Numbered from the stretch's first letter, positions 24,702-33,377 are shown. The stretch: 64,000 nucleotides of DNA from Neiella litorisoli (GCF_014773395.1 NZ_JACXAF010000008.1:62001-126000), one strand, 5' to 3'. Translations and numbers: made by a program. Notes: generated from the sequence alone by a model not told the origin.

Positions 24702-25627
24702 GGTTTAACCCCATCAAAACTGGGCACATCTCAGACAACAAAGCTTAGCGGCGTAAAATATTCAATAGCTTTTGTCTTAATCCCATCAAAACTGGGCACA
24801 TCTCAAACGCTATCAAAAACAGCAAGCAGCATAAGAATGCAGTCTTAATCCCATCAAAACTGGGCACATCTCAAACTGCGAATGTCTTAGCTTTTACTGT
24901 AGTTATGTTGTCTTAATCCCATCAAAACTGGGCACATCTCAAACTGGGTAAGGTTTTAGATGCAGAAGTAAGTGGGGGTCTTAATCCCATCAAAACTGGG
25001 CACATCTCAAACGGATGACATTAACGTTCTTCACCTCTGTATTTTTGTCTTAATCCCATCAAAACTGGGACATCTCAAACTGACCCCTTCGACTTGGATG
25101 AAGAAGGCCATAAGTCTTAATCCCATCAAAACTGGGCACATCTCAAACTAATCCAGCGCTTACTTATTGGTGTTATTTGTATGTCTTAATCCCATCAAAA
25201 CTGGGCACATCTCAAACCAAAAAAATTCATAAGATGAGGCTACGAGTAATTGTCTTAATCCCATCAAAACTGGGCACATCTCAAACAAATAAGCCCTATG
25301 ATGTGCAGAAGAAATTTGGTCTTAATCCCATCAAAACTGGGCACATCTCAAACTTACCGTACCTAAGAGTACAGAAATCGATCAGCGTCTTAATCCCATC
25401 AAAACTGGGCACATCTCAAACAAGAGACCTTTCGTTTAGGGCCTCCTCGCCTAAAGTCTTAATCCCATCAAAACTGGGCACATCTCAAACAAGATTGTAA
25501 CGTGGGTGTGCACGCTGATTCTCGGTCTTAATCCCATCAAAACTGGGCACATCTCAAACCCACCGCTGCTTAAACTCAAACAGAAAACGAAAGTCTTAAT
25601 CCCATCAAAACTGGGCACATCTCAAAC
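24702..25627 (-). CRISPR. Type III-D CRISPR array, 14 repeats and 13 spacers
   Basis: 35-nt repeats, starting GTCTTAATCCCATC and ending CACATCTCAAAC on the plus strand, begin at 24702, 24774, 24842, 24910, 24978, 25047, 25114, 25183, 25252, 25319, 25387, 25456, 25525 and 25593. Spacers are 32-34 nt, except the first on the plus strand (37 nt). The 24702 copy differs from consensus at four positions, which marks the leader-distal end, so the array is read on the minus strand from a leader at 25628-25807. Read that way the repeat starts GTTTGAGA and ends ATTAAGAC, which fits the usual type III 8-nt tag shape. CCCA/TGGG can pair around a 7-nt loop. The repeat at 25047 has lost one C (34 nt). Confidence 0.97.
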
Positions 25628-25807
25628 TCTACCCCTTTAAACCCTTGCGAATCAACTTCTACGCGATTGCTTTGCGGTAAATAATGTGATGTTGAACTAA
25701 TTAGTGTAAGCATAGGAGATCCGATCAATGACATTTACATATAACTATTTGTAAAACAATCTTATTCTTAATAATTATTAATCTGGCGATTGTTATAACG
25801 CCGCAAT
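25628..25807 (-). promoter_or_regulatory. CRISPR leader
   Basis: 180 nt between the intact repeat end and cas2. The cas2-side half is AT-rich (runs such as TTATTCTTAATAATTATTAATC). Its position next to the conserved repeats and opposite the degenerate one makes it the leader with the pre-crRNA promoter and integration signals. I could not fix a single -10/-35 pair. Confidence 0.7.
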
Positions 25808-26095
25808 CTATCGAACTTGCTCATCGATCACGTACCACTGGTGCGCCCACGTAATCTGGCCACAGCCGTCAGATTTTCGAGCACCAATGTCTTTGCCGCA
25901 TAGCGGGTAAAAAACTACTCGGTCGCCCGGCTCCAATATCTTCTCAGTGCTCTGTTGCAATTGGTTAAACTGACTGCGCCGAAGGTGTACTTCAAATACA
26001 CTGTATTGAACCCGCCAACCATATTGCTGTAGCAGCTTCGTCAACCTCCTGCGCACTTGTTGGCGACTAACATCGAAGCAAATCACTACAAACAT
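25808..26095 (-). CDS. cas2: Cas2, second copy (Cas2b)
   Basis: A 95-aa Cas2 that pairs with Cas1 to integrate spacers. VVICFDVSRQQVRRRLTKLL holds the conserved Asp after the first strand, and WRVQYSVFEV and FYPLCGKDIG are typical. The ATG at 26095 lies 2 nt after the stop of the first cas2; the frame is open upstream from 26125, but that part overlaps the first cas2. It differs from its neighbour at most positions, so the pair is an old duplication or a heterodimer and not a recent copy. It is the last gene before the leader. Confidence 0.9.
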   Translation of the reverse strand: MFVVICFDVSRQQVRRRLTKLLQQYGWRVQYSVFEVHLRRSQFNQLQQSTEKILEPGDRVVFYPLCGKDIGARKSDGCGQITWAHQWYVIDEQVR

Positions 26096-26097
26096 AG

Positions 26098-26382
26098 TTA
26101 CATCACCAAAGTATGCAATCGCCAAGCATTGAGTTTGCCAGGCCCTTGCTGGGTACGCTTAGTTAAACACGACAAACACAACGGAAAGTAGTGAATACGA
26201 TCACTCAGTGGGTCAATCAATTGTTGCAACTGCCAACGCAACTGAGCGAATTTGTTTTTGTTAATTTGGCATTCAAACACGCTGTATTGGACTCGAATAC
26301 CATAGTTTTTCAGAGTTCGTTCAACGGCCCTACGAGTTTTGTTGTCGCTAATGTCGTAACACACCATCATGATTTGCCGCAT
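26098..26382 (-). CDS. cas2: Cas2, first copy (Cas2a)
   Basis: A 94-aa Cas2 ferredoxin-fold protein. MMVCYDISDNKTRRAVERTL carries the conserved Asp, then IRVQYSVFEC and RIHYFPLC. GGGGA lies 6 nt before the ATG. It is 31 nt downstream of RT-cas1 and 2 nt upstream of the second cas2, so the three form the adaptation operon. Two cas2 genes beside an RT-Cas1 fusion are, as far as I recall, also found at the Vibrio vulnificus type III-D locus. Confidence 0.92.
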   Translation of the reverse strand: MRQIMMVCYDISDNKTRRAVERTLKNYGIRVQYSVFECQINKNKFAQLRWQLQQLIDPLSDRIHYFPLCLSCLTKRTQQGPGKLNAWRLHTLVM

Positions 26383-26413
26383 CTATTTTCCCCAAAGAGC
26401 CTCACAGCATAGG

Positions 26414-28504
26414 TTATCGCAAGCGCAGTGGCGTCAACTTGCCCTCTCCTGTTGCGATAAGGTTTCTTAGCTCAAGTATTTGTAGGTCCATGAACCGCCG
26501 AATATCAGTTTTGATCTTCAAAATTGGATGACTGAATTGCTGTTGCATCCGTTGTTCAAAGGCGCCAACAAACATTTTTCTCGCCTCTTTACTCATGTTG
26601 CAGCCCGAACTTGAGGTTTGAAATTGGTTGCTAGTTAAGTGTTGGCGTAAAACAAGCTTCAATACAATTTCGTCAACTACAAAGGCTCGCCACGGTTCCA
26701 TAACATCTAGCGCAAGACTGGCAAAACCACTGCGTTGTTGGTGCAAGTAGCCAAACTTAGGCTCAAGCCCACGCACCACTATCAATGCGTGAATGTTGTG
26801 GTACAACAACTGATAACCATAACTGAGCATGGCATTTACTGGGTCCCTCGGAGGCTGGCGATTACGACCGGTAAATTGCCAAGTTTTCCCCAACCAACAT
26901 TTTAACTGACCAAAATAGTGGCGTCCGGCAATACCCTCATAGCCGCGAAGCTGTTCAATAGCCGAAGCCTCACGCAAGCTATTGCGGGCTTGGCGAATAC
27001 AGTTGAGTGCAGACTGGTCGACAGGCAAACCATACTTCTTCCATCGATTCAGTAAGTACAATTGATTGTTGACTTTTTGATGAACAAAGAATCGGCTGTG
27101 GCTTAGTGCCGTTTGATTGTTCATTGAATCATTGGCTTGAGCTCGGATAATCTTTGGATCAGCGTGATGACTGTAGCCTAATGCGCCAAGCCATTGACCT
27201 GATTGAGTCATAAAAATCAGCGGAATCTGTTGCTCAAAACAAAATCGAATGACCGCTAACGTGGGGTGAATTGCACCAAAAAGGTATATCAGATCAACCG
27301 TACTTGACGGGACTTTCTGTAAACATTCACCTTTATTTTTGATAACAAATTGTCCTTGATTCAATGCCAGCACTGCCCCTTGGCGCTTGATGTAAACACT
27401 CCTAAGGCGAGCGACTTGTGATCTCGATAGACCGCTTTGAGTCGATTGTTTTATGTCGGCTTGCTGCTCCAACACATATTGTTGCAACTGTGCTTGTTGT
27501 GCTCCGAGCTTGGTTGACCATGCAAACTCATCAAATACTACGCGAGGCTCTACTTCTGCTTCATTAGCTTCAAGCGGTTCATCTGACTCTGATGGAGGAT
27601 CAATCGGCGTATTGAGCCACGCTCGTTCCGAGTGTTCGCTCATTGGCATGACTAGGTTTTCGACAAACCCCATGCCCAAAAATGTGAAACCTTTATTAAA
27701 ATCGGTCAGCTGGGTTTTGGCTTCATTGAGTTGCAATTGCAAGCTAGCCACTTGGGCGCGAACTACTTCCAACGCTAACTGTGATCCTTGCGCAGTTTGG
27801 CACATCACGACAAAATCATCGGCATAGCGAATGGCTTCAAAGCCACAATCCAGCAAGGCTTCATCAAGTGGGTCGAGGTACAAATTTGAAAGTAAAGGTG
27901 ATAAAGAGGAACCTTGTGCTACACCTTTACCAAAGGCCACTCCAAAAGCGGGTGACTTTGAACTTTGTGGTAAACGCTGGGGTGTAAATGCAGCATGTAA
28001 AATGAGTTTTGCGAGTGCTTCATCCTTGATTAGTTGCTTAATCTGATGAGTTAGAACTGCATGGTCAATGTGATCGAAATAACTCTTGATATCAGCGTCA
28101 ACTACGTATAAATATCCTTGGTCGCGCAACTGCTCCAATCGTTTGATTGCGTCCATATAGCTCAGGCCCGGCCTGTAACCATCACTACATCGCTCAAACT
28201 CACTTTCCCATAAGGGTACTAAGGCTTGGGCTATAGCAGTGTGAACAACTCGATCTCGCACAGTTGGAATGGCGAGTTTGCGTTCGGAGCCATTTGCCTT
28301 GGCAATGGATATGCACTTGAGCGCGCTGGGTTGCCAAGATTTGGCGACAAGGTCTTGTTGCAATTGGCCAAGATATCGCTCTTGATGTTGCCTAAATTGA
28401 CGAATGCTCATGCCGTCTATGCCGGGCGCACCATTGTTTTCTGCAACACGCTCAAAAGCAGCACTTAACGCAGCTGAAGTAATGCATGAATTCAAGCTGA
28501 TCAT
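26414..28504 (-). CDS. Reverse transcriptase-Cas1 fusion
   Basis: Adaptation enzyme that can take spacers from RNA by reverse transcription. The 696-aa protein starts directly with a group II-intron-like RT: GAPGIDG (26-31), DADIKSYFD (136-144), QGSSLSPLLSNLYLD, and the catalytic YADD at 227-230. A linker (about 290-360, Glu-rich) leads to Cas1: VYIKRQGAVLAL from about 370, E523 in LRGYEG, H588 in FGYLHQ, and E603 in DVMEPWR form the metal site. There is no N-terminal Cas6 domain, unlike the Marinomonas enzyme. The ATG overlaps the stop of the upstream nuclease-like gene (ATGA). Both active sites look intact. Confidence 0.97.
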   Translation of the reverse strand: MISLNSCITSAALSAAFERVAENNGAPGIDGMSIRQFRQHQERYLGQLQQDLVAKSWQPSALKCISIAKANGSERKLAIPTVRDRVVHTAIAQALVPLWESEFERCSDGYRPGLSYMDAIKRLEQLRDQGYLYVVDADIKSYFDHIDHAVLTHQIKQLIKDEALAKLILHAAFTPQRLPQSSKSPAFGVAFGKGVAQGSSLSPLLSNLYLDPLDEALLDCGFEAIRYADDFVVMCQTAQGSQLALEVVRAQVASLQLQLNEAKTQLTDFNKGFTFLGMGFVENLVMPMSEHSERAWLNTPIDPPSESDEPLEANEAEVEPRVVFDEFAWSTKLGAQQAQLQQYVLEQQADIKQSTQSGLSRSQVARLRSVYIKRQGAVLALNQGQFVIKNKGECLQKVPSSTVDLIYLFGAIHPTLAVIRFCFEQQIPLIFMTQSGQWLGALGYSHHADPKIIRAQANDSMNNQTALSHSRFFVHQKVNNQLYLLNRWKKYGLPVDQSALNCIRQARNSLREASAIEQLRGYEGIAGRHYFGQLKCWLGKTWQFTGRNRQPPRDPVNAMLSYGYQLLYHNIHALIVVRGLEPKFGYLHQQRSGFASLALDVMEPWRAFVVDEIVLKLVLRQHLTSNQFQTSSSGCNMSKEARKMFVGAFEQRMQQQFSHPILKIKTDIRRFMDLQILELRNLIATGEGKLTPLRLR

Positions 28505-29406
28505 TTATATACCGCCTCGGGTAACTCTGTTTCTGTGGTGGTTGATGCATATATCTGTTCATCCAACCAATCTTCGAGTTCAGTGATCGCCAAAACATCA
28601 ATGGTGTGCATCTGACCGGCATGCTGGTCATCCTGCTGATCGCGTTCAGATAAAATCACTGCACATTGTTCCAACGGAATTCCAAAGTGCGAATGCAATC
28701 GCTCCAAGGATTGAAGCTGAGATTGCCACCGACCAGTTGTCACTTCCACCACAACAATTCGCTGCTCAAAGGCAATGATAAAATCTAGTTGCTGCTGCTC
28801 GCCGGCAGCACTTCGAATAGCAAGATTTCTAACCAACTGTACTTCGGGGTTTGTTTGTTGATAGTCCTTAATTTTCTCAGCAACAGCCACTTTAAACCAC
28901 TGTCCCGACAGATATGACGTCGTAGCAGGGAGGCCATTTAGCTTTAAGGTAAGCAAGCAGTTAGGGCTTTTTTTGTATTGGCTGTAAAGACACATGCCAA
29001 GTTGATCGAGTGAGTGAGCAATATGGCAGCAAGATGCAATAACTTCTGGGGTCTGGCGCTTTAAGTCAATACGAATACGGCGTTTTCCTTGCGGGTCGCG
29101 TTCCAATGCTTTGATGATTGGTGCAGCCTGATTTATGTTCATAGCCATATACTTTGCCAGTTGTGCAATTTGTTTAATCGGTGGGGCTTCTTTATTGACA
29201 CCTGCAATACCAAGCTCCATTTGTCGCAACCACTTGACTAAATTCTGATTTAGCTGCTCGTGAGATAGGGTGGATTGATTGTGGGGCTTACATTGGGGGG
29301 GTTCTCTCGTCAAAAGTTCAAGGAGTGATGCTTGCTGCTGAATAACCTGCTCGAGCAAGCTGACCACTAGTAGATGTTGTTGTTTATTTCGTTGCCAAAA
29401 CCACAT
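28501..29406 (-). CDS. PD-(D/E)XK-like protein of the adaptation module
   Basis: A 301-aa protein from the ATG at 29406, with a G-rich ribosome-binding site just upstream; a longer frame from 29487 lacks one. The N-terminal half is helical with Gln-rich stretches. Residues 190-290 form a restriction-endonuclease-like fold: D208 in QLDFIIAF, then E221-V-T223 in VVVEVTTG, where ExK is expected. The same core in the Card1-like protein of this locus reads D...ECK. The missing Lys may mean reduced or no cleavage. It overlaps the RT-cas1 start by 4 nt, so a role in spacer capture or trimming (a Cas4-like task) is a reasonable inference. An unassigned gene beside RT-cas1 is also known in Marinomonas. 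Confidence 0.65.
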   Translation of the reverse strand: MWFWQRNKQQHLLVVSLLEQVIQQQASLLELLTREPPQCKPHNQSTLSHEQLNQNLVKWLRQMELGIAGVNKEAPPIKQIAQLAKYMAMNINQAAPIIKALERDPQGKRRIRIDLKRQTPEVIASCCHIAHSLDQLGMCLYSQYKKSPNCLLTLKLNGLPATTSYLSGQWFKVAVAEKIKDYQQTNPEVQLVRNLAIRSAAGEQQQLDFIIAFEQRIVVVEVTTGRWQSQLQSLERLHSHFGIPLEQCAVILSERDQQDDQHAGQMHTIDVLAITELEDWLDEQIYASTTTETELPEAVYK

Positions 29407-29488
29407 GAGCCCCCCTTCGGTTAAACACCCTCTAAATACCTCACAGTGATCAAGAGACTCGCAATCGTCTCTTGATCGTTTGCTCAAG

Positions 29489-30736
29489 CTAGCAACTGAC
29501 TCGCTGCAAGCGCCTTAAAGTTGCTAATAGAGCTAGCCCAAAGAGCAAGCTGCCGCCAGCTCCGCCGCCGCTACTGCTGCTCGATTCAAGTTCTGGCTGC
29601 TCAGGTTGAGGATTCTCTGGTTGCTCAGGTTCGGGCGTTGTCGGCTGTTCCGGTTCAGGATCTGTTGGTTGCTCTGGCTCAACTGGGTCCACCGGTCCTG
29701 TTCCACCGAGTTGAATGTCATATTCATTCATGAGCACAGGGTTAGATGAGCCCAAGTAGTCATACTCAGTGAAATCGGAAATGGTGACATTCAGCGGATA
29801 AATCAGCTGTGTTTTATAGTCGCCCCACAGCACATAACCTGCGGGATGAAATGCGACGGTTCGATCACCGATCAACTGGCGATCATCAAGCAGCACTTGC
29901 CCATCCCAATCGGTGACAACAAGTCGCTCATAGCGACCATCAGCAAAAATGAATGCAATAGCATCATCTGCAAATTCGGCATGAATCAAATCAGCATTTA
30001 AAACTAAACGAGAGAACAACTCAGTTTCTTGCTGGTCAATTATGGTAATGACTCGATCATCGCCAACCGTGACTAGATAACGTGATTCAACAATTGGCAT
30101 CTGGTCTGCATTCAGGTACACATTGAAGGTATTGGCATCGACATATTCATTTACACCATCATTGGTGACACAATTGAAGAATCCCTGCTGAGCCTGACAT
30201 GAGCTATATTCAGCACTGTAAAGTGGATTCAAATTGATATCGTACTCAATCAGAGCCTTCTCGCTATTATTGAATAACACGAGATTAAAACGGTTATTCA
30301 CAATGGCTTTCGTAGTTCGCCCTACATTTCCCAGTAATGGCAACATCGAATAGCTCTGAGCGGCTTCATCCCAGGCGATTAAATTACTGTCAGTATCGTA
30401 AATCCAAACTGAACCATCCGGGTTTCCCGCCGCCCACTCTAGGTGACTGGCCGATTCTTCAATAATGTGTTCCGCAATAAGGTTTCCATCTTGATCAAAC
30501 TTATTTAGCTTCAAAACAAAATGACCAAAGCCAGAGCGGTAATCTTGAATGCTGGCCATGTGGCCATCGGCGAAGACTAATGGTGCTCGCTTAAAGCCAG
30601 CCGCTCGAAATGATGTCTTCGCTTCTTCAGCCCATACGACATTTGCGCAAAACGCCGCGATGACGCCAACACTAAGGCAGCTAGCTCGCATGATTAAGTT
30701 ATGAGCAGATAATTTAGTACGTGATGAAATCTTCAT
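29489..30736 (-). CDS. Secreted GlyGly-CTERM protein with repeat-rich ectodomain
   Basis: A 415-aa protein from the ATG at 30736 (GAGGGA 6 nt upstream). A long signal peptide ends around VVWAEE (residue 38). The body (40-345) has recurrent strands (e.g. GSVWIYDTDSNLIAW) suggestive of a beta-propeller. A Pro-Glu-Gln repeat linker follows, then SSSSSGGGAGG, a hydrophobic helix and RRLQR. This is the GlyGly-CTERM tag, processed by rhombosortase so that the protein ends up at the cell surface or secreted through type II secretion. It sits between two sets of CRISPR genes, 82 nt upstream of the adaptation operon, and may be transcribed into it. No known CRISPR protein has this form. Confidence 0.75.
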   Translation of the reverse strand: MKISSRTKLSAHNLIMRASCLSVGVIAAFCANVVWAEEAKTSFRAAGFKRAPLVFADGHMASIQDYRSGFGHFVLKLNKFDQDGNLIAEHIIEESASHLEWAAGNPDGSVWIYDTDSNLIAWDEAAQSYSMLPLLGNVGRTTKAIVNNRFNLVLFNNSEKALIEYDINLNPLYSAEYSSCQAQQGFFNCVTNDGVNEYVDANTFNVYLNADQMPIVESRYLVTVGDDRVITIIDQQETELFSRLVLNADLIHAEFADDAIAFIFADGRYERLVVTDWDGQVLLDDRQLIGDRTVAFHPAGYVLWGDYKTQLIYPLNVTISDFTEYDYLGSSNPVLMNEYDIQLGGTGPVDPVEPEQPTDPEPEQPTTPEPEQPENPQPEQPELESSSSSGGGAGGSLLFGLALLATLRRLQRVSC

Positions 30737-30923
30737 GAACTTCCCTCTAATCAATATCAATTCAACGACCAATATTCTGCTGGGCAGATTGTGTCACTTA
30801 GTCACATACCCATTTGGCCTGTTGCCCGAAGGCAAGTTGACGATATCAACTGAATGAGTGATTAGATTTTTGGCAAGCTTGCGAATGCTGTGGCGTACAA
30901 TATGTAGCATTCTTGTAGAAATA

Positions 30924-30960
30924 AAAAAGCGACTGACGCTTTGTCGCCAATCGCTTTTTA
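30924..30960. terminator. Bidirectional intrinsic terminator
   Basis: AAAAAGCGA (30925-30933) / TCGCTTTTT (30952-30960) with an 18-nt loop that contains a smaller GCGAC/GTCGC alternative. It separates the upstream minus-strand CARF gene (ending at 31025) from the GlyGly-CTERM gene, so the latter has its own promoter. Confidence 0.75.
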
Positions 30961-31024
30961 TTAGTGGAATTCAATTTACAGCACGTAATACTACAACTGT
31001 AACAAGACGCCAACTAACTCCCTG

Positions 31025-32248
31025 TTAACTGCCATTCATAGCGTATTGAATAAATTCTTGTTCAACATCGACCCCAAATACATTAACCGCTCGATTGTTG
31101 TTTGCCACTTCGGCAGTATCTACTGAAACAATTTTGTACCGAGCAGCCAAGTTCGGCCCTAGCGCCTTCTCAATCGCACTATTAACTCTTAGCTTTCTTC
31201 CGTTAAAGAAATTTATTTTCATTCCCCCAGCCAACGCACTTAGCGAACGCTCCGTTAAGCGTGTATCCATTGCGCTATCAGAATTCTTTAATACATCAAT
31301 GCATTGGAGCAATTCGGTAGTAATGTCCCGTTTTGGAAAGCATTGTTCGGGTTCTTCTAGTCCTAAACGTCCAAGCTCTACCAGTAAGTAATTAAGCGCA
31401 TTCAAATGGTTGTTCTCCACATTACTAACGCCTTCAGACTTACAAACAAAAAAATAAAACAACCATTCTGTAGGGGGGAATGTAATCGTACTTCCATGAA
31501 TATCAACAGTTTTTCCATCGGGGTAAAATATGATCGAAGGATCTTCTGCTAACTTTCGTTGGACGTTGAACTGATCAACAAAATCGACATACCGGCATGC
31601 TTTCTCTACTGCAGACTTGCGTAACAGACTACTTAGTCTAACAAATGCGATCGGAGCTAAATCGACGGTTGCCTTAGACGGATCAAGTGGCTTATCTTTG
31701 TTATCGTAAACCACATCGGTATATGGAGTCGGATAAAAAAACTTGGGGACAAATTCATAGGGCTCGCTTACCAATACATGACTGAGTTCATCCTGCGTTC
31801 TTCCAAATAAGCTCATCGCATAACCAATAAAAAAGGTCATAGTTTTTCGTCCCCCAGCAAGGGATGCATGTAATGCAGGGGAATCGTTTACTAGTTCGCG
31901 AATTGTATTGGTAATAAAATCAGCCAAAATATCATGATCGGCTTGATTTCTAGCATCCTCCATCGGCTTTCCAAACTGATCATTGGGCACAAGGATATCG
32001 TGTTCATCAAACTGTGGCCTTTGTACTTGGTAATCTCGGCAAAAATCACCCAGCCTATCGTTTACAATAAGCTCCAGCCGAGCCCGCTCAAATCCTTTAC
32101 TGGTTGTTATTAATACGATACGGCTTGGCATCTGACGGCCTTGCTTGTGAAGCGCATAAAGCGTCTCGGTCACTACTTGAGGAGTTAATCCCAGCACACT
32201 TACTAACCAGTAATCTTTTGATTCATCATACATCATCCAATACCTCAT
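31025..32248 (-). CDS. NE0113-family CARF protein (CRISPR accessory, possible ring nuclease or regulator)
   Basis: A 407-aa protein from the ATG at 32248, with AGGA 5-6 nt before it; ATGs 4-5 codons later are also possible. The start YWLVSVLGLTPQVVTETLYAL and the following IVLITTSKGFERA are the hallmark of the Cas_NE0113 family (TIGR02584/PF09623). SLAGGRKTMTFF near residue 135 is the CARF ligand loop. The C-terminal 170 residues look like winged-helix/helical domains and show no HEPN RxxxxH motif, so it is unlikely to be a Csm6-type RNase. A cOA-binding regulator or a ring nuclease that removes the signal would both fit. Confidence 0.82.
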   Translation of the reverse strand: MRYWMMYDESKDYWLVSVLGLTPQVVTETLYALHKQGRQMPSRIVLITTSKGFERARLELIVNDRLGDFCRDYQVQRPQFDEHDILVPNDQFGKPMEDARNQADHDILADFITNTIRELVNDSPALHASLAGGRKTMTFFIGYAMSLFGRTQDELSHVLVSEPYEFVPKFFYPTPYTDVVYDNKDKPLDPSKATVDLAPIAFVRLSSLLRKSAVEKACRYVDFVDQFNVQRKLAEDPSIIFYPDGKTVDIHGSTITFPPTEWLFYFFVCKSEGVSNVENNHLNALNYLLVELGRLGLEEPEQCFPKRDITTELLQCIDVLKNSDSAMDTRLTERSLSALAGGMKINFFNGRKLRVNSAIEKALGPNLAARYKIVSVDTAEVANNNRAVNVFGVDVEQEFIQYAMNGS

Positions 32249-32333
32249 AATTTCCTGCTCAGCATTAAGATGCACCATTAATACGAAGCAGATAAAACAT
32301 AATAATTAATATCAGCCAATAATTGACGTTCTG

Positions 32334-33377
32334 CTAACGCGAAGAAGCATCGCTTATATCATCGCCATGAATTAAGTTTTCAACTTGAATATCGAACGTA
32401 TTGGTATTGACATATTGCAATGACATTTTCCAAAGCGTCGATGCTTTCCCCAAAGCTCCTGTCATTGAACTCAAACCCAAGGTAATGTCAGCCATCACAT
32501 TATTTTCTGAATGAACTTTGTTCATGATCGAATTAAGGACCTTGTAATACAGATGAACAAGCTCATATAAGTTGTTTGTGTCTACACCTCGCCGAGGTAA
32601 ATTACACTTATCATCACGGGGTAAGTAGTCGGAATAGTGGCTAACTTTAAACTCTCTATCAGCAATTCGGCCCAGTAATTTTTCGGCAATACCAAAGTCC
32701 CGCTCACTACCTCGTTCGCCTGCCGAAGTCACGATCACTAATTCGTTTATCGTTTGATTTGAATAAACAGACCAAATAAGAGGGAACCAGTTACTATTGC
32801 ATGTTGCCTCTTTTATCAGGGCCATTCTCTCTTCAACATCGCCCTCGTGGTTTTTCAACTTGTAAATTAGAGAATTAATATCCGTTTGCCATTGGGTGAC
32901 ATTTGTATGGTTGATCTCTCGTTTAGGAGTATTGAGAGCTGGCCAGTGGTTAAATGGCGACAATGAAGATACCAAAACTTCTGGCGAGCCGATTGACTTT
33001 TCAACGAGCCTATCTGGCTTGACAAATTTCCGAGCCTGATGCGTGAGGTGAACAATCAATAAGATGAAAACCGGCAGGACCAAAAAATTGCCCAATAGCT
33101 CGGCATCGACGAGAACTTCGCTTACAGGCGGCCACTCATAGGGAAAATGTGGCAAATCAATCGGGATATAACCAAAGGCAAAGGAGCCAAGATGAGACAA
33201 CAGTGATAGCAGCAATGCAACGCCATAGCCAAGCAATAATGGAATAGCGGTAAACAAGATATCGGCAACCCAAGCAAGCATGATCAGTGCGACGACAGTT
33301 TCCAAAACTAACCCTGAAAACACACCATGCATGATTCGATAAGCTTGAAATGAAGAAAGTGATAGAAGTTTTTTCAT
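32334..33377 (-). CDS. CARF-domain membrane protein B (predicted cOA-gated membrane effector)
   Basis: A 347-aa protein from the ATG at 33377 (AGGGG 7 nt upstream); the frame is open a further 37 codons without a better site. Three to four hydrophobic segments (about 18-37, 38-62, 92-111) precede a soluble part. LVIVTSAGERGSERDF (213-228) and MADITLGLSSMTGALG (295-310) match the two ligand-side segments of a CARF domain. The first aligns with the corresponding segment of membrane protein A (both follow S-x-G-x-x-G-S-x-R-x-F). In the second, the usual GG-x-K loop is changed to LGLSS. It lies 85 nt upstream of the NE0113 gene on the same strand. Confidence 0.7.
   Translation of the reverse strand: MKKLLSLSSFQAYRIMHGVFSGLVLETVVALIMLAWVADILFTAIPLLLGYGVALLLSLLSHLGSFAFGYIPIDLPHFPYEWPPVSEVLVDAELLGNFLVLPVFILLIVHLTHQARKFVKPDRLVEKSIGSPEVLVSSLSPFNHWPALNTPKREINHTNVTQWQTDINSLIYKLKNHEGDVEERMALIKEATCNSNWFPLIWSVYSNQTINELVIVTSAGERGSERDFGIAEKLLGRIADREFKVSHYSDYLPRDDKCNLPRRGVDTNNLYELVHLYYKVLNSIMNKVHSENNVMADITLGLSSMTGALGKASTLWKMSLQYVNTNTFDIQVENLIHGDDISDASSR

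Noticed and set aside
25177-25500. 107-codon plus-strand frame across the CRISPR array
   Set aside because: It is made of the repeat read as codons with spacers between; the periodic LIPSKLGTSQT string is an array artefact.
31025-32248. Csm6-type HEPN ribonuclease in the NE0113 CARF protein
   Set aside because: No R-x4-6-H motif was found in the C-terminal half; it looks like winged-helix/helical domains.
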